Part shown: one piece after another, positions 42,323 through 53,288 of the stretch
How positions within the stretch are numbered: position 1 is the stretch's first letter
Layout of the letters: each line of letters starts with the position of its first letter
Assembly: GCA_021234155.1 (NCBI GenBank)
Contig: JAJEKV010000004.1
Location: 6,264,109-6,328,108 of the forward strand
DNA: 64,000 nt
Source: Isoetes taiwanensis
Taxonomy: Eukaryota > Streptophyta > Lycopodiopsida > Isoetales > Isoetaceae
Direction of reading: 5' to 3'
Notes under the pieces: model-generated
Databases searched by the model: none
The model's input: only the letters and a program-made list of their open reading frames with translations
Told to the model about the DNA's origin: nothing
Position numbers and translations under genes: made by a program

Positions 42323-43735
42323 TGTTGAAGGTGTTCCTGGCAAAACCTTCAACCTCAGTGGTTTAGAACCTCCAGGTTGCTTAAGGCAACCACTCTGAGT
42401 GAGAAAGTTCCAAAAAATGCTCAAATAATTATCTGACTTAGCTTTCTCTGAAGGGTAAAAAGTTTGCCTCACAAGAAAGTTTGCCAAATGCAAACCACAT
42501 GGATTTTGATCATGATTCTTGCTTCCATGGCTGCACAAGACCAGTGAGTGGAAAAGTCAGAGAGACCTTGATAAAGGCAGATATGTCAAAGAAACACTCT
42601 TGACCAAGTCAATTTTTGGTCAATATCCCTGGCAGAGAGCTAAATTTCAAAACTCGATGCTGGTTCTTTCTTTTTGGGATCTAATGCCTTTGCCTTTCCC
42701 AAAAATGTCTGCACACAATGTTCCCTGATGGTCTTTGCAGGAAGAGATTTATTTTTTTTGGGATTTTGAATTTTAGAATAGATGACTGTGACAAAGTATG
42801 AGCAGAAGCGAGAATATGATTTTGCTAGAAAGAATGAATGCACTTCTAGCTTTTTTATGCAGTGTTCATGCATGACATAACCAACTAATGAGTCTGAGAA
42901 TTTTTTTTGCTGGTTTCTGTTGAGCTAAAAGTGGATTTATGCTTCAATGACCCTAAATATAAGCTCAGATCCATGATGATAGATCAAGCAAATATTATGG
43001 CTAAGAGACACTTGTATTCTAGATGCCCAAATGCAATGCTAGAACTGCTCTATCCTTCAGAATGAAATGCAAAGGGAAAATAATGCAAACACAATAATTC
43101 TGTCATCAAATTGTTAAGGAACACTCATAATTTTAATAACAAGTCTCGGATTTTCATTTGAATCAGGTACACACAGGCAAACAATAACAATCCCAAGCTC
43201 TAAGTCTTGGGCGCAAAATCAAATAGGTATACAATCAAGGAATTTGCATGAATTCGTCAATAATTCAAGCTAAATATCAAGTGTGGAAGGCAGAATCAAG
43301 CTCCCAAGATGCAAGCCGGTCCTTCTTCAAGGTAATCAATCTCCTTTTCACCTCAAAGACCTCGAATTTTTTCTGAGCACCAAAGCCCCTTCTAAAATTC
43401 CCCTGTTCTGTCTGGTTCTTGGCTAATTCGGATCGATTCTCTGTCCTTTAGCTTCTGAGATGTTTTCTTCGTGTGATACAAGACAATTCGGCCCCTTAAG
43501 GTTATGATTAAGCTGTTATTGTGGTCCAATTAGCCGGATCTTGGCGCTAACAGAGCATTAGGGTTCTTGGCAGATCGAACACAATATCCCACAGGCCAAA
43601 ACTGATCGGGAGGCTCAAGGTATATAACAAATAATAAATCCCTTATTATTAAGATTTGCGTGTAATATCCACGTGGGCCTCGGTACCTCCACCGCCCCAC
43701 ACGCCCAGATGTTCCACGTGGCATGGGGAGATTGG
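42323..43735 (-). repeat. Family-C 5' LTR, left part; right end not resolved
   Basis: It starts TGTTGAAGGTGTTCCTGGC on the plus strand. The first 31 bases pair as GTTGAAGG with CCTTCAAC. Similarity to 22367 and 38064 covers about 240 bases. Beyond that no second copy in the window sets the limits. Confidence 0.65.
43621..43731 (-). promoter_or_regulatory. Putative LTR promoter: two G-boxes and a TATA box
   Basis: On the minus strand two CCACGTGG palindromes (43724-43731 and 43679-43686) lie upstream of TATATA at 43621-43626. The spacing from the nearer G-box to TATA is about 55 bases. G-boxes are bound by plant bZIP and bHLH factors. The position fits U3 of the family-C LTR, giving a start near 43590. 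Confidence 0.45.
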
Positions 43736-43799
43736 CTAGAGAAAAATAGGCCCCTGGGGTTTGGGGAGGGGGGGAGATAGAACATTTTTTTTTTTTGCC

Positions 43800-44830
43800 A
43801 CATGGGTTAAGGCACGATTTCCAAGAAATTGAATTTGGAGGCCAAAATGACCGATTTTTTTTATTTTCTTCTTTTCAAAAGGAATCTTTTCTCATGTTCT
43901 ACAAGATTCTGGAATCTTTTTTTGCAAATGAGCACTTTCAAGTTTTGGCATTAGAATGGTGTGTATGGAAGGTGATGTGGCATGGGGGCATGATGACTTG
44001 GCAAAGAAAGGGTGACATGGCAAACAAGGATGGTAATGTGTCAGACAACTTGGCTTAGAATATTTTTTTTCTAGTCAAAACTTTGGGTGAGGTGGACATG
44101 ACATGTGGATGATGATGTGGAGCTGTTGGTGATGATGTGGCATGATGATGTGCCACTCTCATGGATCCAAACATGTAATTTGAAGAATATTTTGCAAAAA
44201 ATAGGATCTCAATGTGGTGACGGCATGACATGGCAATGTGGGTGACACGAATGGTGGCTTGGCCTCTTTTGAGGTGTTGTCATAGGTCAATTTAGGCATA
44301 GATGCATGAAATTTGCATTTTCTAGGCAAATTTTAACTTTGGGTATTTCCCTCAGGAATTTTTGCATTCTCTCTTCTTCCTTGACTTATAGGGAGAGGAA
44401 GTTGACCTTTGACCTTATGCGTGACCAAGTCAAGTGGAATTTTGTGTTTTGAATGTTATGGCAATGGCATGGCAAGTGTGTGGAGTGTAAATGACATGTA
44501 AAGGGATTGTTTTGACTAGAAAAAATCTTCAAGGCCAAATTGACTTGGGAGATGAAATGTAGGCATGGAACTAAAGATCTCATGAGTGTTTCTTCATGGC
44601 AAGGATTGTGGAAGATGTTGGATGGGAATCAAAGGGTGCAATCATGCCAAGAACTCAAATGAAAATATCACATACCAAGAAATCTTCAAGGGGTCTTCAA
44701 TCCTCCAAACTTTGCTTGATTCTCCTTCATGCCTTGCTTGTGTGACCTTAGTCAAATGTCCTCACCTTGCTCTTCAAGTTTTCAAAGTGTGCAAGTATGG
44801 ATTCTCCTTGTGTCTCTAAATTCAGATCAA
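43800..44830. repeat. Diverged repeat related in reverse to 25080-25750
   Basis: It is rich in GATGATGTGGCATG words with no gene. The AATCTTCAAGGGGTCTTCAA block near 44680 resembles the reverse complement of 25080-25150. This suggests an old LTR copy of the same family D. Confidence 0.4.
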
Positions 44831-46862
44831 AGTGTGAGCATAAGTATGAGAAATGTGTCTTGCTCTTCCATGCTGCCATAGCATGGCCGCAATGGATATA
44901 CCATAAGTTCTATATAGTCAGTCTATATTATGCATTTCCATAATACTCACTTGCAAATAACGAACATGAAGTCTTAATATGGCACATTGCAAATAACTTG
45001 CAAGCAATCCAATACTACCATTGGTAAACTATATGGAGAACCTACACCCCCAGCAATACCTGCATCAAAAGCATTCGGCAAGGTTTTCATTCATAAAATA
45101 AGCATAGAAGTTGCATATGTTGCCGCCATATAAGGACCATGTTGGGGTCATCATCTTAACATATATAATTATTAGAGGGTGCTTCTATGATCATGACACG
45201 TTAGCATTTTTGGTGCGCAACACTTCTATTGCATTTTTTTCGACACGTTGCATTCAGCGAAACAGAGTAATCTGTTATTAAGCGGCATGGCAGAAGATCC
45301 GGCAGCAGCTCCTCTCTGTTACCTCTGATTGGTTTGATTTTTTTCTCTATGCAATGGGGGCATTAGGGTATGGCAGAAAGCAGATCAAGCAGTGGCAGAT
45401 GAATGAATCGGGCTAAAAGGTAAACGATGGCGGCTGTTGGATATGATCTTTCTTTCTTTTTTCTCTCTTGCAGATACGGCGATGGCGACGGCTTCCGGAA
45501 TCTGCTGCAATATCCATCTTCCTCTTTTCTTTAATCTCTGCAGGTTCCGATGAAGGCAGCTAATAGAGTAGGTTCCAGCAATAAATATGCCCTTAGGAAT
45601 TGTGCACTACTTTCCCTCCTGAGTTTGCACGGTGAAATTGCCATGGCAATGTCTCATGAGCATATCTAGAGAAGGGTGGAAGATGCAATGCTTCCTTCAT
45701 GCTTCTATGCAAGGAATACATCTCATACGAGCTTTATAATCTACTTTGTGCCATGATGATTTAGCACGGTCCTCTGTTCTTCTACAGTTGCGTATCACAG
45801 TATTGCTTGTGCTTCATGAGGTATGCTCCAGTCCAAGCTGAAGTGATAGAACTGGTATGTTGCCCAGCAAATAGTGCAAACAATCCTGTGCATTCAGCTT
45901 CTGTAGTTAAGCGCCCAGTACACTCGTATTTCGAGTCAATGAATGCTTGCATGCAGCATATCAGACTCTGAATGACCTGAAGCTCTCATGTTCTGGATGA
46001 TTCTTACAAATACATCTGCTAATTCTTTACGAGCTCTATCGCTCTCCCATTGTGCTGGTTATTGGAATTTGTAGACAGATCGAGGATTCTGTAAGCAAGA
46101 TTTCTTTGCTTGCTTCATCTGTAGAGAAAGTGTGGATCATGGATCGTTGGTCATGAATGTTTTCTGCCTGTAATATTTGACGTTGCAGCACATGCCTTAA
46201 GAACAGCAAGGTAAACATACTGGTATTCTTCGCCCCAGATATAATTGCATTTGTTTGAATTATTTGAAAAGTATTTGACATTAAAGATTGACACAACAGG
46301 CTAACTTTTTCTGTTGCGCAGAACCTAGTGTGTGGATCAATGCGTGGCTATGTTTTCTGTTTTCCCTTGCAGGTCGGATTCGTCTTGCTGGGCCCTAATT
46401 TAGTGGACTGGAATTGTGCAGTTAGTGATAATGTGTGCATTTGTGTATAACAAATCTGAGACCTATGCAAATGCCTTGCAAATGTATACATTGCTGCACT
46501 TTCATCTTTGCAAATGTATATATTGCTGCACTTTCATCTTTGCAGAAGTGTGTATAACGAAACTAAGACCTTTGCAAAATGCTAATGTTATAATGATCAT
46601 CTTCTTTATGCCCCAATTCTTATTGATAAACATGAATGAGTATTTCATATTTGCAAATTTGAAACTAAATATCTAAAATTGTCCATCCTAAGCTAATGAA
46701 TTGGGTTGTATGTGAAGTTGTCATTGAACACCCATCAACGTGCTTCTCATGCTAATGCTCAGACTAATGCTCACAACGTGCTTCTCATGCTACTGCTCAG
46801 ACTAATGCTCACAATCGGTTACTCGTCCTCCTAACACTCGTTTGATAGTAAAGAGAAATGTT

Positions 46863-46884
46863 CGCGGCGGCCTTGGCCGCCGCG
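46863..46884. repeat. GC-rich perfect 10-bp hairpin
   Basis: CGCGGCGGCC, TT, then GGCCGCCGCG, isolated in AT-rich sequence. It is the kind of structure found near Helitron 3' ends, but no CTRR terminus follows at the expected distance on either strand. Confidence 0.85.
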
Positions 46885-47361
46885 ATAAATTTCTTGTAGA
46901 GATTAAAGTGAGAAGATTTCATACCACCATATGCAAAGTATGCATGAGACTAAAAAGTTTGTTTCTGGGCTATATGTTTCTAAACCAAATATGAGAGATG
47001 AAAAATACCGTAAAACATAGGGAGAAAGTGAGCGAGATGGTATTGCCTCAATCAAGAGATGTTTAGAAGATTAAAAGCAAATGAAGGACAAATTAATTTG
47101 CATCTATCAAACTAAAAGCAATTTATATGTGGAAGAAAGACTATATACCTGAGATTTAGTAACTAATGCTGAAATTTTAACTTTTTTTTTATCTTTTTTT
47201 TAATAACTCTGATGAAGCTGAAATTTTGTATTCCAAGGGGAAAATATCAAAAAAAATATATCATCTATCTATATATATATACAAAATTTGCCCGGGCGGA
47301 GTCGGCCCTTTGTGGCACCCCCGAGTCGAACCCGTGTGCGGCCCCGTTAGTCTGGCCCCAT

Positions 47362-47411
47362 GGTGTAGAGAGAGCATCGATCTTCGAGGGGATCGGTGCT
47401 CCATCTACACC
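47362..47411. repeat. Large imperfect hairpin (21-bp arms, 18 matches)
   Basis: Arms 47362-47382 and 47391-47411 surround an 8-base loop. It lies 50 bases downstream of the Helitron helicase stop on its coding strand. Confidence 0.85.
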
Positions 47412-47461
47412 CTGGGCATGAGATGGATGGAGTGTTTTTTTTTTTTGGGTACGCACCTTGT

Positions 47462-49468
47462 TCATGGAAGTAGTTCCTTGTAGACGACGTTGGTTGTAGT
47501 CTTGTTGGTGTTGGACTCGTCAAGAAGGATCAGCACATCTTCTTTTTTTCGCACGCGTGTGAGTGCTGTGTATAGTTGTCCGTGTGTGAAGACCTCGGTT
47601 CGTAGGTCGAGGACTATTTTGTCGAGAGTGAGGCCCAGGCAGCTGTGGAATGTTGTCGAATATGCGGGTCGTAGTGGTAGTTGTCGTCTGTGGATTGTCC
47701 AGGGCCAGTTGTCTGGTTGGTGGAAGAAGTCGACTCGGGATATGGGGTGTATATTTCCTACGTGCTGTGGTTGGCCTGTTAGAAGTTTGACGGTCACGAA
47801 CTTGGCATGCATTGAGTATACCATTACCCTTGCATTTTTTACGAGTCCCCTGTCTTTGTCTAATGTTTTTGTGATGTGGCATATGGTGTTGGGCTTCAAT
47901 TGAAGTTCGTGTTGTGGAAGCGCTGGGTGTTTATAACCGTTGAGGAAGTCTGTCGTCGCCATTGGGTGGTCCTCGATGGTCTGGTCGTTTTCGGTGAGCC
48001 TATCGACGCTAAAGTAGCTTCTATGGTTTGCCAAGATCATTCGTATGATTTCGATGTTGAACTCATCGACGGGGATGTTCTTGGGAGATAAGAATGCTCT
48101 CTTCTCGCATATGGCAGGTGTTAGCAGTATGGATGCATTGTATAAGAAGTTGACGGCGTCCTCTATTTTGGTTGTTGTCTTGAATAGTGTTAGTGGAATG
48201 TTATTGAGTAGACGGCCCTCTCCGATGTCATCGACGAATTGTACGAGGTCTGGGTCGGCTGCGTTTCTTACTGGTTCATTGAGCTCTAAGATTTCGAAGT
48301 GCTTCCATAGGTGGGAGGAGATGATGGATGCGTTTATTGTTGCTGTTTTTCCTCCTCGTTTGACAACGGGGGCGATTTGTCTGAAATCACCGGCTGCTAT
48401 GAGCAGTTTTCCTCCGAATGGACTGGCTATGCCTGTTATGTTCTGTAGGAGGATGTCGACTGCCTCTATGACTGCTTTGTTTGCCATGGGAAACTCGTCC
48501 CATATGATTGCCGTTGCGGTGCTGATTAGTAGGGCTCTTGGGGAATGTGGGTCAAGCAATGAATGGATTCCAATATTGTTGTCGATGACGGGTATTTGAA
48601 ACAGAGAGTGTGCAGTTCTTCCGGCAGGGTATTGCAGTGATGCTAATGCCGTAGTGGCGCATGGTAGGATTATTTGGTTGAGTCCTCGTATGTAGAGACA
48701 TATGGCATTTAGTACGTATGTTTTTCCGGTTCCAGCTTTCCCGTACACGAAGATTGGGGCTGGGGAACTATTGTTGTTGATAAGTTTGCATATGTATGTG
48801 TAGATCGAGGTCTGGTTTTGGTTCATGGTCTCTGACATGGTTGAGCTCTTTGTAAGGTACTCCTCGTGGTCGGGGAATTTGCTGAGCTCATTTTGTACTT
48901 CTCTGCATGGGATGTTGTGCGTGGGCAGACCGAAAGCTTCAGTGTTGGTTCCGTGTTGGATTAAGATGTTGTTGATGGCGAGGAGGCTTTCATTGATGGC
49001 AGCTGATTGGTTTTCTGGGTATTGTTGTAGGAAGTCGGCTATCATGTGGTCTTGAAATGTTTCCCATAGTTGGAGTGCTGGTCCAGAATCTAGTATTAGT
49101 AACGCGAATAGGAATCGTAATTGTGACGGGGTCTGTAAGCATGAGATTGCTTCCTGCATTACTGTTATGGCTTCGGTTGCTGGTGCAATTAATCCCATGG
49201 CCTGCGCAGTTTCTTGATATGTTTCGTACTGTTTCTCGTCGTGAATTTTGAGCTCGTCCCAAGATCGTGCGGCTTTGTGGAGTAGGATCAATCTAAGGTA
49301 GAAAGGTTCTCCAACCTTTGGAAGTAGTAGCCGTATTCTACAGATTAATTGCCCTCTTGTTCTTTCGTGGATGATCGGTGGGTTTGAGGACAATACTTGG
49401 TTTGTATGTAGTGGAAGTGTATTGTTCGTTGTACTCGATGTAGGTGACGGGGTCAAATTTGGGAGCAA
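47462..49468 (-). CDS. Helitron helicase domain (Pif1-like SF1B), 668-codon frame
   Basis: The frame opens in the region after Rep (RGQLICRIRLLLPKVGEPFY, the usual FYLRLLL-type segment), then a linker. The helicase has Walker A GKAGTGKT (res 243-250), Walker B IIWDEF (321-326), AAGDFRQIAPVV (358-369) and the C-terminal box LGLTLDKIVLDLRTEVFTHG followed by QLYTALTRVR, which is typical of Pif1/Helitron helicases. It unwinds DNA during rolling-circle transposition. It lies in another frame than Rep, with the shift between about 49338 and 49468. The helicase itself has no internal lesion. Confidence 0.9.
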   Translation of the reverse strand: MLPNLTPSPTSSTTNNTLPLHTNQVLSSNPPIIHERTRGQLICRIRLLLPKVGEPFYLRLILLHKAARSWDELKIHDEKQYETYQETAQAMGLIAPATEAITVMQEAISCLQTPSQLRFLFALLILDSGPALQLWETFQDHMIADFLQQYPENQSAAINESLLAINNILIQHGTNTEAFGLPTHNIPCREVQNELSKFPDHEEYLTKSSTMSETMNQNQTSIYTYICKLINNNSSPAPIFVYGKAGTGKTYVLNAICLYIRGLNQIILPCATTALASLQYPAGRTAHSLFQIPVIDNNIGIHSLLDPHSPRALLISTATAIIWDEFPMANKAVIEAVDILLQNITGIASPFGGKLLIAAGDFRQIAPVVKRGGKTATINASIISSHLWKHFEILELNEPVRNAADPDLVQFVDDIGEGRLLNNIPLTLFKTTTKIEDAVNFLYNASILLTPAICEKRAFLSPKNIPVDEFNIEIIRMILANHRSYFSVDRLTENDQTIEDHPMATTDFLNGYKHPALPQHELQLKPNTICHITKTLDKDRGLVKNARVMVYSMHAKFVTVKLLTGQPQHVGNIHPISRVDFFHQPDNWPWTIHRRQLPLRPAYSTTFHSCLGLTLDKIVLDLRTEVFTHGQLYTALTRVRKKEDVLILLDESNTNKTTTNVVYKELLP

Positions 49469-50333
49469 GCGGGCGTAGGAAATATCTGTCTAACAAGGAG
49501 ATTCCGGTGTTTGTTGATGTGTTTCTGAAACAGTTTCTGTTATGCCCTTCTAGATGTAGGGGAAGGCATTTTACGGAGGGGTGTTTTTCAGTCATGTGGT
49601 AGGACATGATTCTCCATGTGGCTTCCATGGATGATAGATATCGTGCAGAAATATAATCTTGGATTTCATTTTTTGTGCGATTCTGGTCACTGGTATCTGT
49701 CGTGACAGGTGGTTTCGAGATGGTCATGCTCGACGTATGCTTTGCACGATCGATGTGAAAACGAGCGGTGTCAAAGCCTTTATATATGTAACCGTAAAGA
49801 TATGCGAATATATGCACGGTCGATGCGACGTCGACATAGAGATGGCAGTCCATTTCTCTCAATAGAAATGGGATGTGCGGAACGACGTTTACGTCTTCTT
49901 CCGTTCTGCGTCTGTATTGTACGTATCCTTTTTCATCGATGTATGTGGTTGGGTTCAATGGTTTTGGGTAGTTGTAGCAACATTTGTTGTTTTCCTTGAG
50001 GCAACGCTTCGTGTGTCTGTGGATCATGTATTTCTCAACCAGTGCTCTGAGTGCGGGATCCCTTGGTAGTTCGGCAGATATTAGATTATCGATCATGTCT
50101 ATTGGGATCTCATGCTCTGTCTTTACAACGATGTGTCCATGGGGTAGTCCACGTTTTTGGAATTCAATGACATGCATCATGTAAGATATGGGTCCGAGAT
50201 ACTTTCGGATAATATTCTTTGCATGTTGGACTCTTTCGTGGCATGCTCGGACAACAACAGTAGGGTTGTCAGATGCGTTTTGGCCGGGGTGTAGTTTACG
50301 CTTTATTTCTGGCCAGGCTGGGTTGGTTGTCAT
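49338..50333 (-). CDS. Helitron Rep domain (HUH endonuclease)
   Basis: The frame reads ITMTTNPAWPEI at the start (the usual FxTxTCNPxWPEI of Helitrons). The HUH motif is in EFQKRGLPHGHIVV (His65 and His67), and the tyrosine motif is AYLYGYIYKGFD (Tyr178 and Tyr182 in the two-Tyr spacing). The protein nicks and joins single strands at the element ends. Upstream it is in the same frame as 51720-50403, separated by one TAG. It ends with a frameshift before the helicase. Confidence 0.9.
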   Translation of the reverse strand: MTTNPAWPEIKRKLHPGQNASDNPTVVVRACHERVQHAKNIIRKYLGPISYMMHVIEFQKRGLPHGHIVVKTEHEIPIDMIDNLISAELPRDPALRALVEKYMIHRHTKRCLKENNKCCYNYPKPLNPTTYIDEKGYVQYRRRTEEDVNVVPHIPFLLREMDCHLYVDVASTVHIFAYLYGYIYKGFDTARFHIDRAKHTSSMTISKPPVTTDTSDQNRTKNEIQDYISARYLSSMEATWRIMSYHMTEKHPSVKCLPLHLEGHNRNCFRNTSTNTGISLLDRYFLRPLAPKFDPVTYIEYNEQYTSTTYKPSIVLKPTDHPRKNKRAINL

Positions 50334-50402
50334 AGTTATGAAGAAGCTCGGTCTTCCTTTGACCCTTGCGAGCGCGAGGGCGTCTGCTACTTGGACGGCG
50401 CA

Positions 50403-51720
50403 CTATTGTCTGGAGCCCAGAAAGGATGCTGGCAGTGTCTTGTAACGCGAATTGTCGTCCTCGTCGTCGATGAAGTCATCCTCATGCTGTGTTAGATTTC
50501 GTCGATAGCCCTCAGTTGCGATGTAGTTGAGACGCTCTTCTTCGACTCTAGAGTACATGTCAACCAGGTACTCACCGCACAATCGGCCTAGTTGTGAAAA
50601 GCGAGGCTCGTGAAGTAGTCTAGTTCGGTACCAATCTATTTGGGACATTTTTTGGGCATTATGTGGGTGCCATCCTAATGTGCCATGTGGGAAGAACAAT
50701 GGGTATTGAAGTGGTTCATACGCAGGATCAAGGATACTTAAGAATACTGGATTATGGTCGTGTTGCATCCAGACCATTGCCGTTCTGGGTTTTATAGTAA
50801 TGCTATTGTTGGCATGGACAATAGCAGCTATTTCATCTGATGTGGAGGGGTCTGCGAGCATAAGTCTCGTGGGTATGGGGTGTAGTTCTTTTACTGTCTT
50901 CAGTTCACTAACATATGGGTTGATGGCATTTAAGACTGTGCCAACTTGCATAATCCATGTGGATGGTAGTTGCATGTTGGTAGCGATGGTATATCTCATT
51001 GAGTTATCGTATATATACCAATGAAGGGTGCTTGTAGGCGTGCTTGCAGATAGGAGTCGATGGTATGTACGACCCATAACTGCAACAGATGACGGCATTT
51101 TGAGATCCATGAAATCACCCTCCACACCGAGGGCAGTGAAACAAAATAAATTATTTATGATACGTGAATTGTCAGAAAATTCGTGCATCGAGTAAAGTTG
51201 CTCTAGGGTTTGTGGTAGAGGTTCAAGAGATGGTAATAGACGACGGCCGTTGTTGCAACAAAACGACATGTTCTCGGAGTCAAGTAAGTCAATATGGCAT
51301 ATGCTGCATTTTTTTGTCCACTTCAATGGTTCATGCCCTTCGGACTTCATGTCTTGTTGCATGATAGCAATTTGTTTTTGCCAGTGTCGACTTGCAGTAT
51401 TGCAATTTGATGTGTTGAGATTAGTATCTGTCGCACTTTGATCGTTTTGTTCCATGGAGGCCAGATTTGATGTGGCCTCCATGGAACATAATTTGACATC
51501 GTGGTGATGTCTTCTATATGCCCTGCGCATATCATTCTTTTGCTTGTTTGTTGGGCCACTTGAGGCTGAATCTATTGGGATCGCCGATATTTGGTTTATT
51601 GCTGGGATAGCAACTTTTTTCAATCTTCTCTGTGCTTGATAGTCTCTATGGTATTTCCGACGGCTAAGGATCTTCTTTATTTCATCAATTGGAAGACCTT
51701 CTAAATTAGTTGGAGATAGC
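50403..51720 (-). CDS. Helitron N-terminal domain, last long exon up to an in-frame TAG
   Basis: It begins after acceptor ATCTATAATAG at 51721 in phase 2 (LSPTNLEGLPIDEIKKILSR then RKYHRDYQAQRRLKK), a copy of the basic YQA module found in the upstream small exons. The following region has a Cys cluster (CSICHIDLL, SFCCNNGRRL), ALGVEGD and YPLFFPHGTLGW, which are standard for Helitron N-termini ahead of Rep. The only break before Rep is a TAG at 50405-50403, after which the frame continues CAVQVADALALARVKGRPSF into Rep. Confidence 0.85.
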
Positions 51721-51911
51721 CTATTATAGATATGATGGAAAAATTATCAATCAGACATGGGAAAGATCGCTAAAGATCATGTTAATAAGTTCTAGAGACT
51801 AAAATTAAATACTTCCACTGAATGCTTACGCAATAATGAATTGCGAAATCTATTTCAAATAAGCATAATTGACTAGTAAGATAGATATAATTCATATGTG
51901 ACTCGACTTAC

Positions 51912-51992
51912 CTTGGGCGCCCCTTTTTCCTTATGCCCGATAATTCTTGCATGCGCTCATATTCCATATCAGAATTGCGCAACGTTTGAATG
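51912..51992 (-). CDS. Helitron small exon 7 (AT-hook)
   Basis: 81 bases, phase 2 to phase 2. Acceptor CTATTCACAG, donor CCAAG/GTAAGT. Encodes IQTLRNSDMEYERMQELSGI then RKKGRPR, an AT-hook at the end. Confidence 0.75.
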
Positions 51993-52090
51993 CTGTGAAT
52001 AGACAATGGAAAAATGCATGGCTCGTTAAGACTATTTTATTCTATGATAGTTTTAAAACATGGAATTAAATAAATATTGTAGACAGGTAC

Positions 52091-52159
52091 CTAATATTTG
52101 CATTTGCGTGTTCATCGTTGTTGTCTAAGTGTTCAGTGCCTATGATTAATTGGTTATTC
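52091..52159 (-). CDS. Helitron small exon 6 (acidic linker)
   Basis: 69 bases, phase 2 to phase 2. Acceptor TGAAACAG, donor TTAG/GTACCT. Encodes NNQLIIGTEHLDNNDEHANA then NI. It matches neither of the repeated modules. Confidence 0.6.
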
Positions 52160-52410
52160 CTGTTTCATTGAAACATATGATTAGTAATGTTTTGTATATA
52201 GCTAAATTCCAAAATATTTAAATAGAGATAATTGCCCAGCAGCATAGACTTAAATTTACATTGTATTTTTTATTACTTTGAATGACACATTTGTCATATC
52301 AAAACTATATAATGTTTCATGGTGTGAATAAACAATTAGAAAATGCATATGCTGTGAATAGGTAATTGCAAAATGAAGAGCTTATTGAAACTGAATTTTC
52401 TAATTTGTAC

Positions 52411-52575
52411 CTAGAAGGCTCAAGTTCCATGGATGATGATATTTGTTGCCGCTTCTTCAATGCTGTAGCATTCTTTATTTTTTTTTGGGCTTGGTACTTT
52501 TGTTGTCGCGTACGTCGTTTGCAAATTTTTGTTATTTCATTGACTACATCATCATTTGACATAGGTGGGCGTGAT
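52411..52575 (-). CDS. Helitron small exon 5 (basic YQA module)
   Basis: 165 bases, phase 2 to phase 2. Acceptor GACTTTTAACAG, donor TTCTAG/GTACAA. Encodes PPMSNDDVVNEITKICKRRT then RQQKYQAQKKIKNATALK, ending ELEPS. Close copy of exon 3. Confidence 0.75.
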
Positions 52576-52654
52576 CTGTTAAAAGTCAAATGTGAATGTT
52601 AGTTAAAAAAAAAGAATAAGAAAAAAATGAATTTGAATTAGAGTATGTACTAAC

Positions 52655-52723
52655 CTTGGGCGGCCTCTTTTTTTTGGTAATGACTGGTTTACAACATTAT
52701 CCCTTTCCAATAGCTTAGTGTTG
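52655..52723 (-). CDS. Helitron small exon 4 (AT-hook)
   Basis: 69 bases, phase 2 to phase 2. Acceptor TTCATCAG, donor CCAAG/GTTAGT. Encodes NTKLLERDNVVNQSLPKKRG then RPR. Confidence 0.75.
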
Positions 52724-53029
52724 CTGATGAATGACCGAAAAAACCATGCAATGTTGAAATTAGTGTCATGCATGTCTCATAATTACAAAAATATTGCAAT
52801 GTCTAGCTTGTACAATAATTTTAAAATATAGAATTAAATAACTACTGTCACTAATCTTTTATATACAATTGAATTTTAAAGCATTTAAATAGATATCTTT
52901 TATTATCTCGAATGGGCTGTTTCCTTTGAGTTTGATAACTTTTGTCCATGTTCATGTGCCATACAAAAACTGTACCATGTTTCATGTTATGAACGAACAA
53001 TTGAAAAATGCACAGGTTCTAATTTGTAC

Positions 53030-53197
53030 CTAGAAGGCTTCTGCTCAAGGGGTAAACATATTTGTTGCTCCTCCGTCAACACTGTAGCGTTCTTTAATTT
53101 TTTTCGGGCTTGGTATTGTCTCTGCCGCCTACGTCGTTTGCAAACTTCTGTTGTTTCATCGACTACATGATCATTTGAGATAGGTGGGCATAATCTA
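53030..53197 (-). CDS. Helitron small exon 3 (basic YQA module)
   Basis: 168 bases (165 if the alternative acceptor three bases in is used), phase 2 to phase 2. Encodes RLCPPISNDHVVDETTEVCK then RRRRQRQYQARKKLKNATVL, ending LEQKPS at donor TTCTAG/GTACAA. Confidence 0.75.
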
Positions 53198-53288
53198 CTA
53201 AAAGTCAAATGTAAGAAATATTAGTTAAAAAAAAAAGGAATGAAAAATGAAGGAGTTTTAATTGTATTAACTGTTAAGCTATACTGAC

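Larger units (their letters stand above)
38064..43735 (-). mobile_element. Family-C gypsy retrotransposon, integrase deleted
   Basis: The order on the coding strand is 5' LTR (42323 upward), primer site, gag-protease, extra RNase H, RT, degenerate RNase H, then an abrupt join to an LTR fragment. The organisation equals family A but the proteins are clearly diverged. The right end of the 5' LTR is not resolved; it extends at least past the promoter motifs at 43731. Confidence 0.8.
44831..47461. other. Non-coding stretch with two hairpins and short duplications
   Basis: No gene is recognised. Short tandem duplications are at 46480-46540 (about 29 bp apart) and 46737-46812 (38 bp). Two strong hairpins are listed separately. 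Part of it is probably the 3' flank of the Helitron. Confidence 0.5.

Noticed and set aside
38064-45354. Target duplication ATGGG around the family-C element (38059-38063 and near 45350)
   Set aside because: The right-hand ATGGG follows sequence that does not look like the LTR end, and a 5-base match is likely by chance over this distance.
46863-46884. Definite 3' terminus of the Helitron
   Set aside because: The hairpin fits, but no CTAG/CTRR follows within about 15 bases on either strand.
47317-47340. tRNA-like B box (GGTTCGACTC on the minus strand), possible tRNA gene or SINE head
   Set aside because: No A box at the right distance and no cloverleaf could be drawn; a single box match is expected by chance.
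47490-48599. Plus-strand open frames of 71-184 codons
   Set aside because: They are antisense shadows of the Helitron helicase frame.
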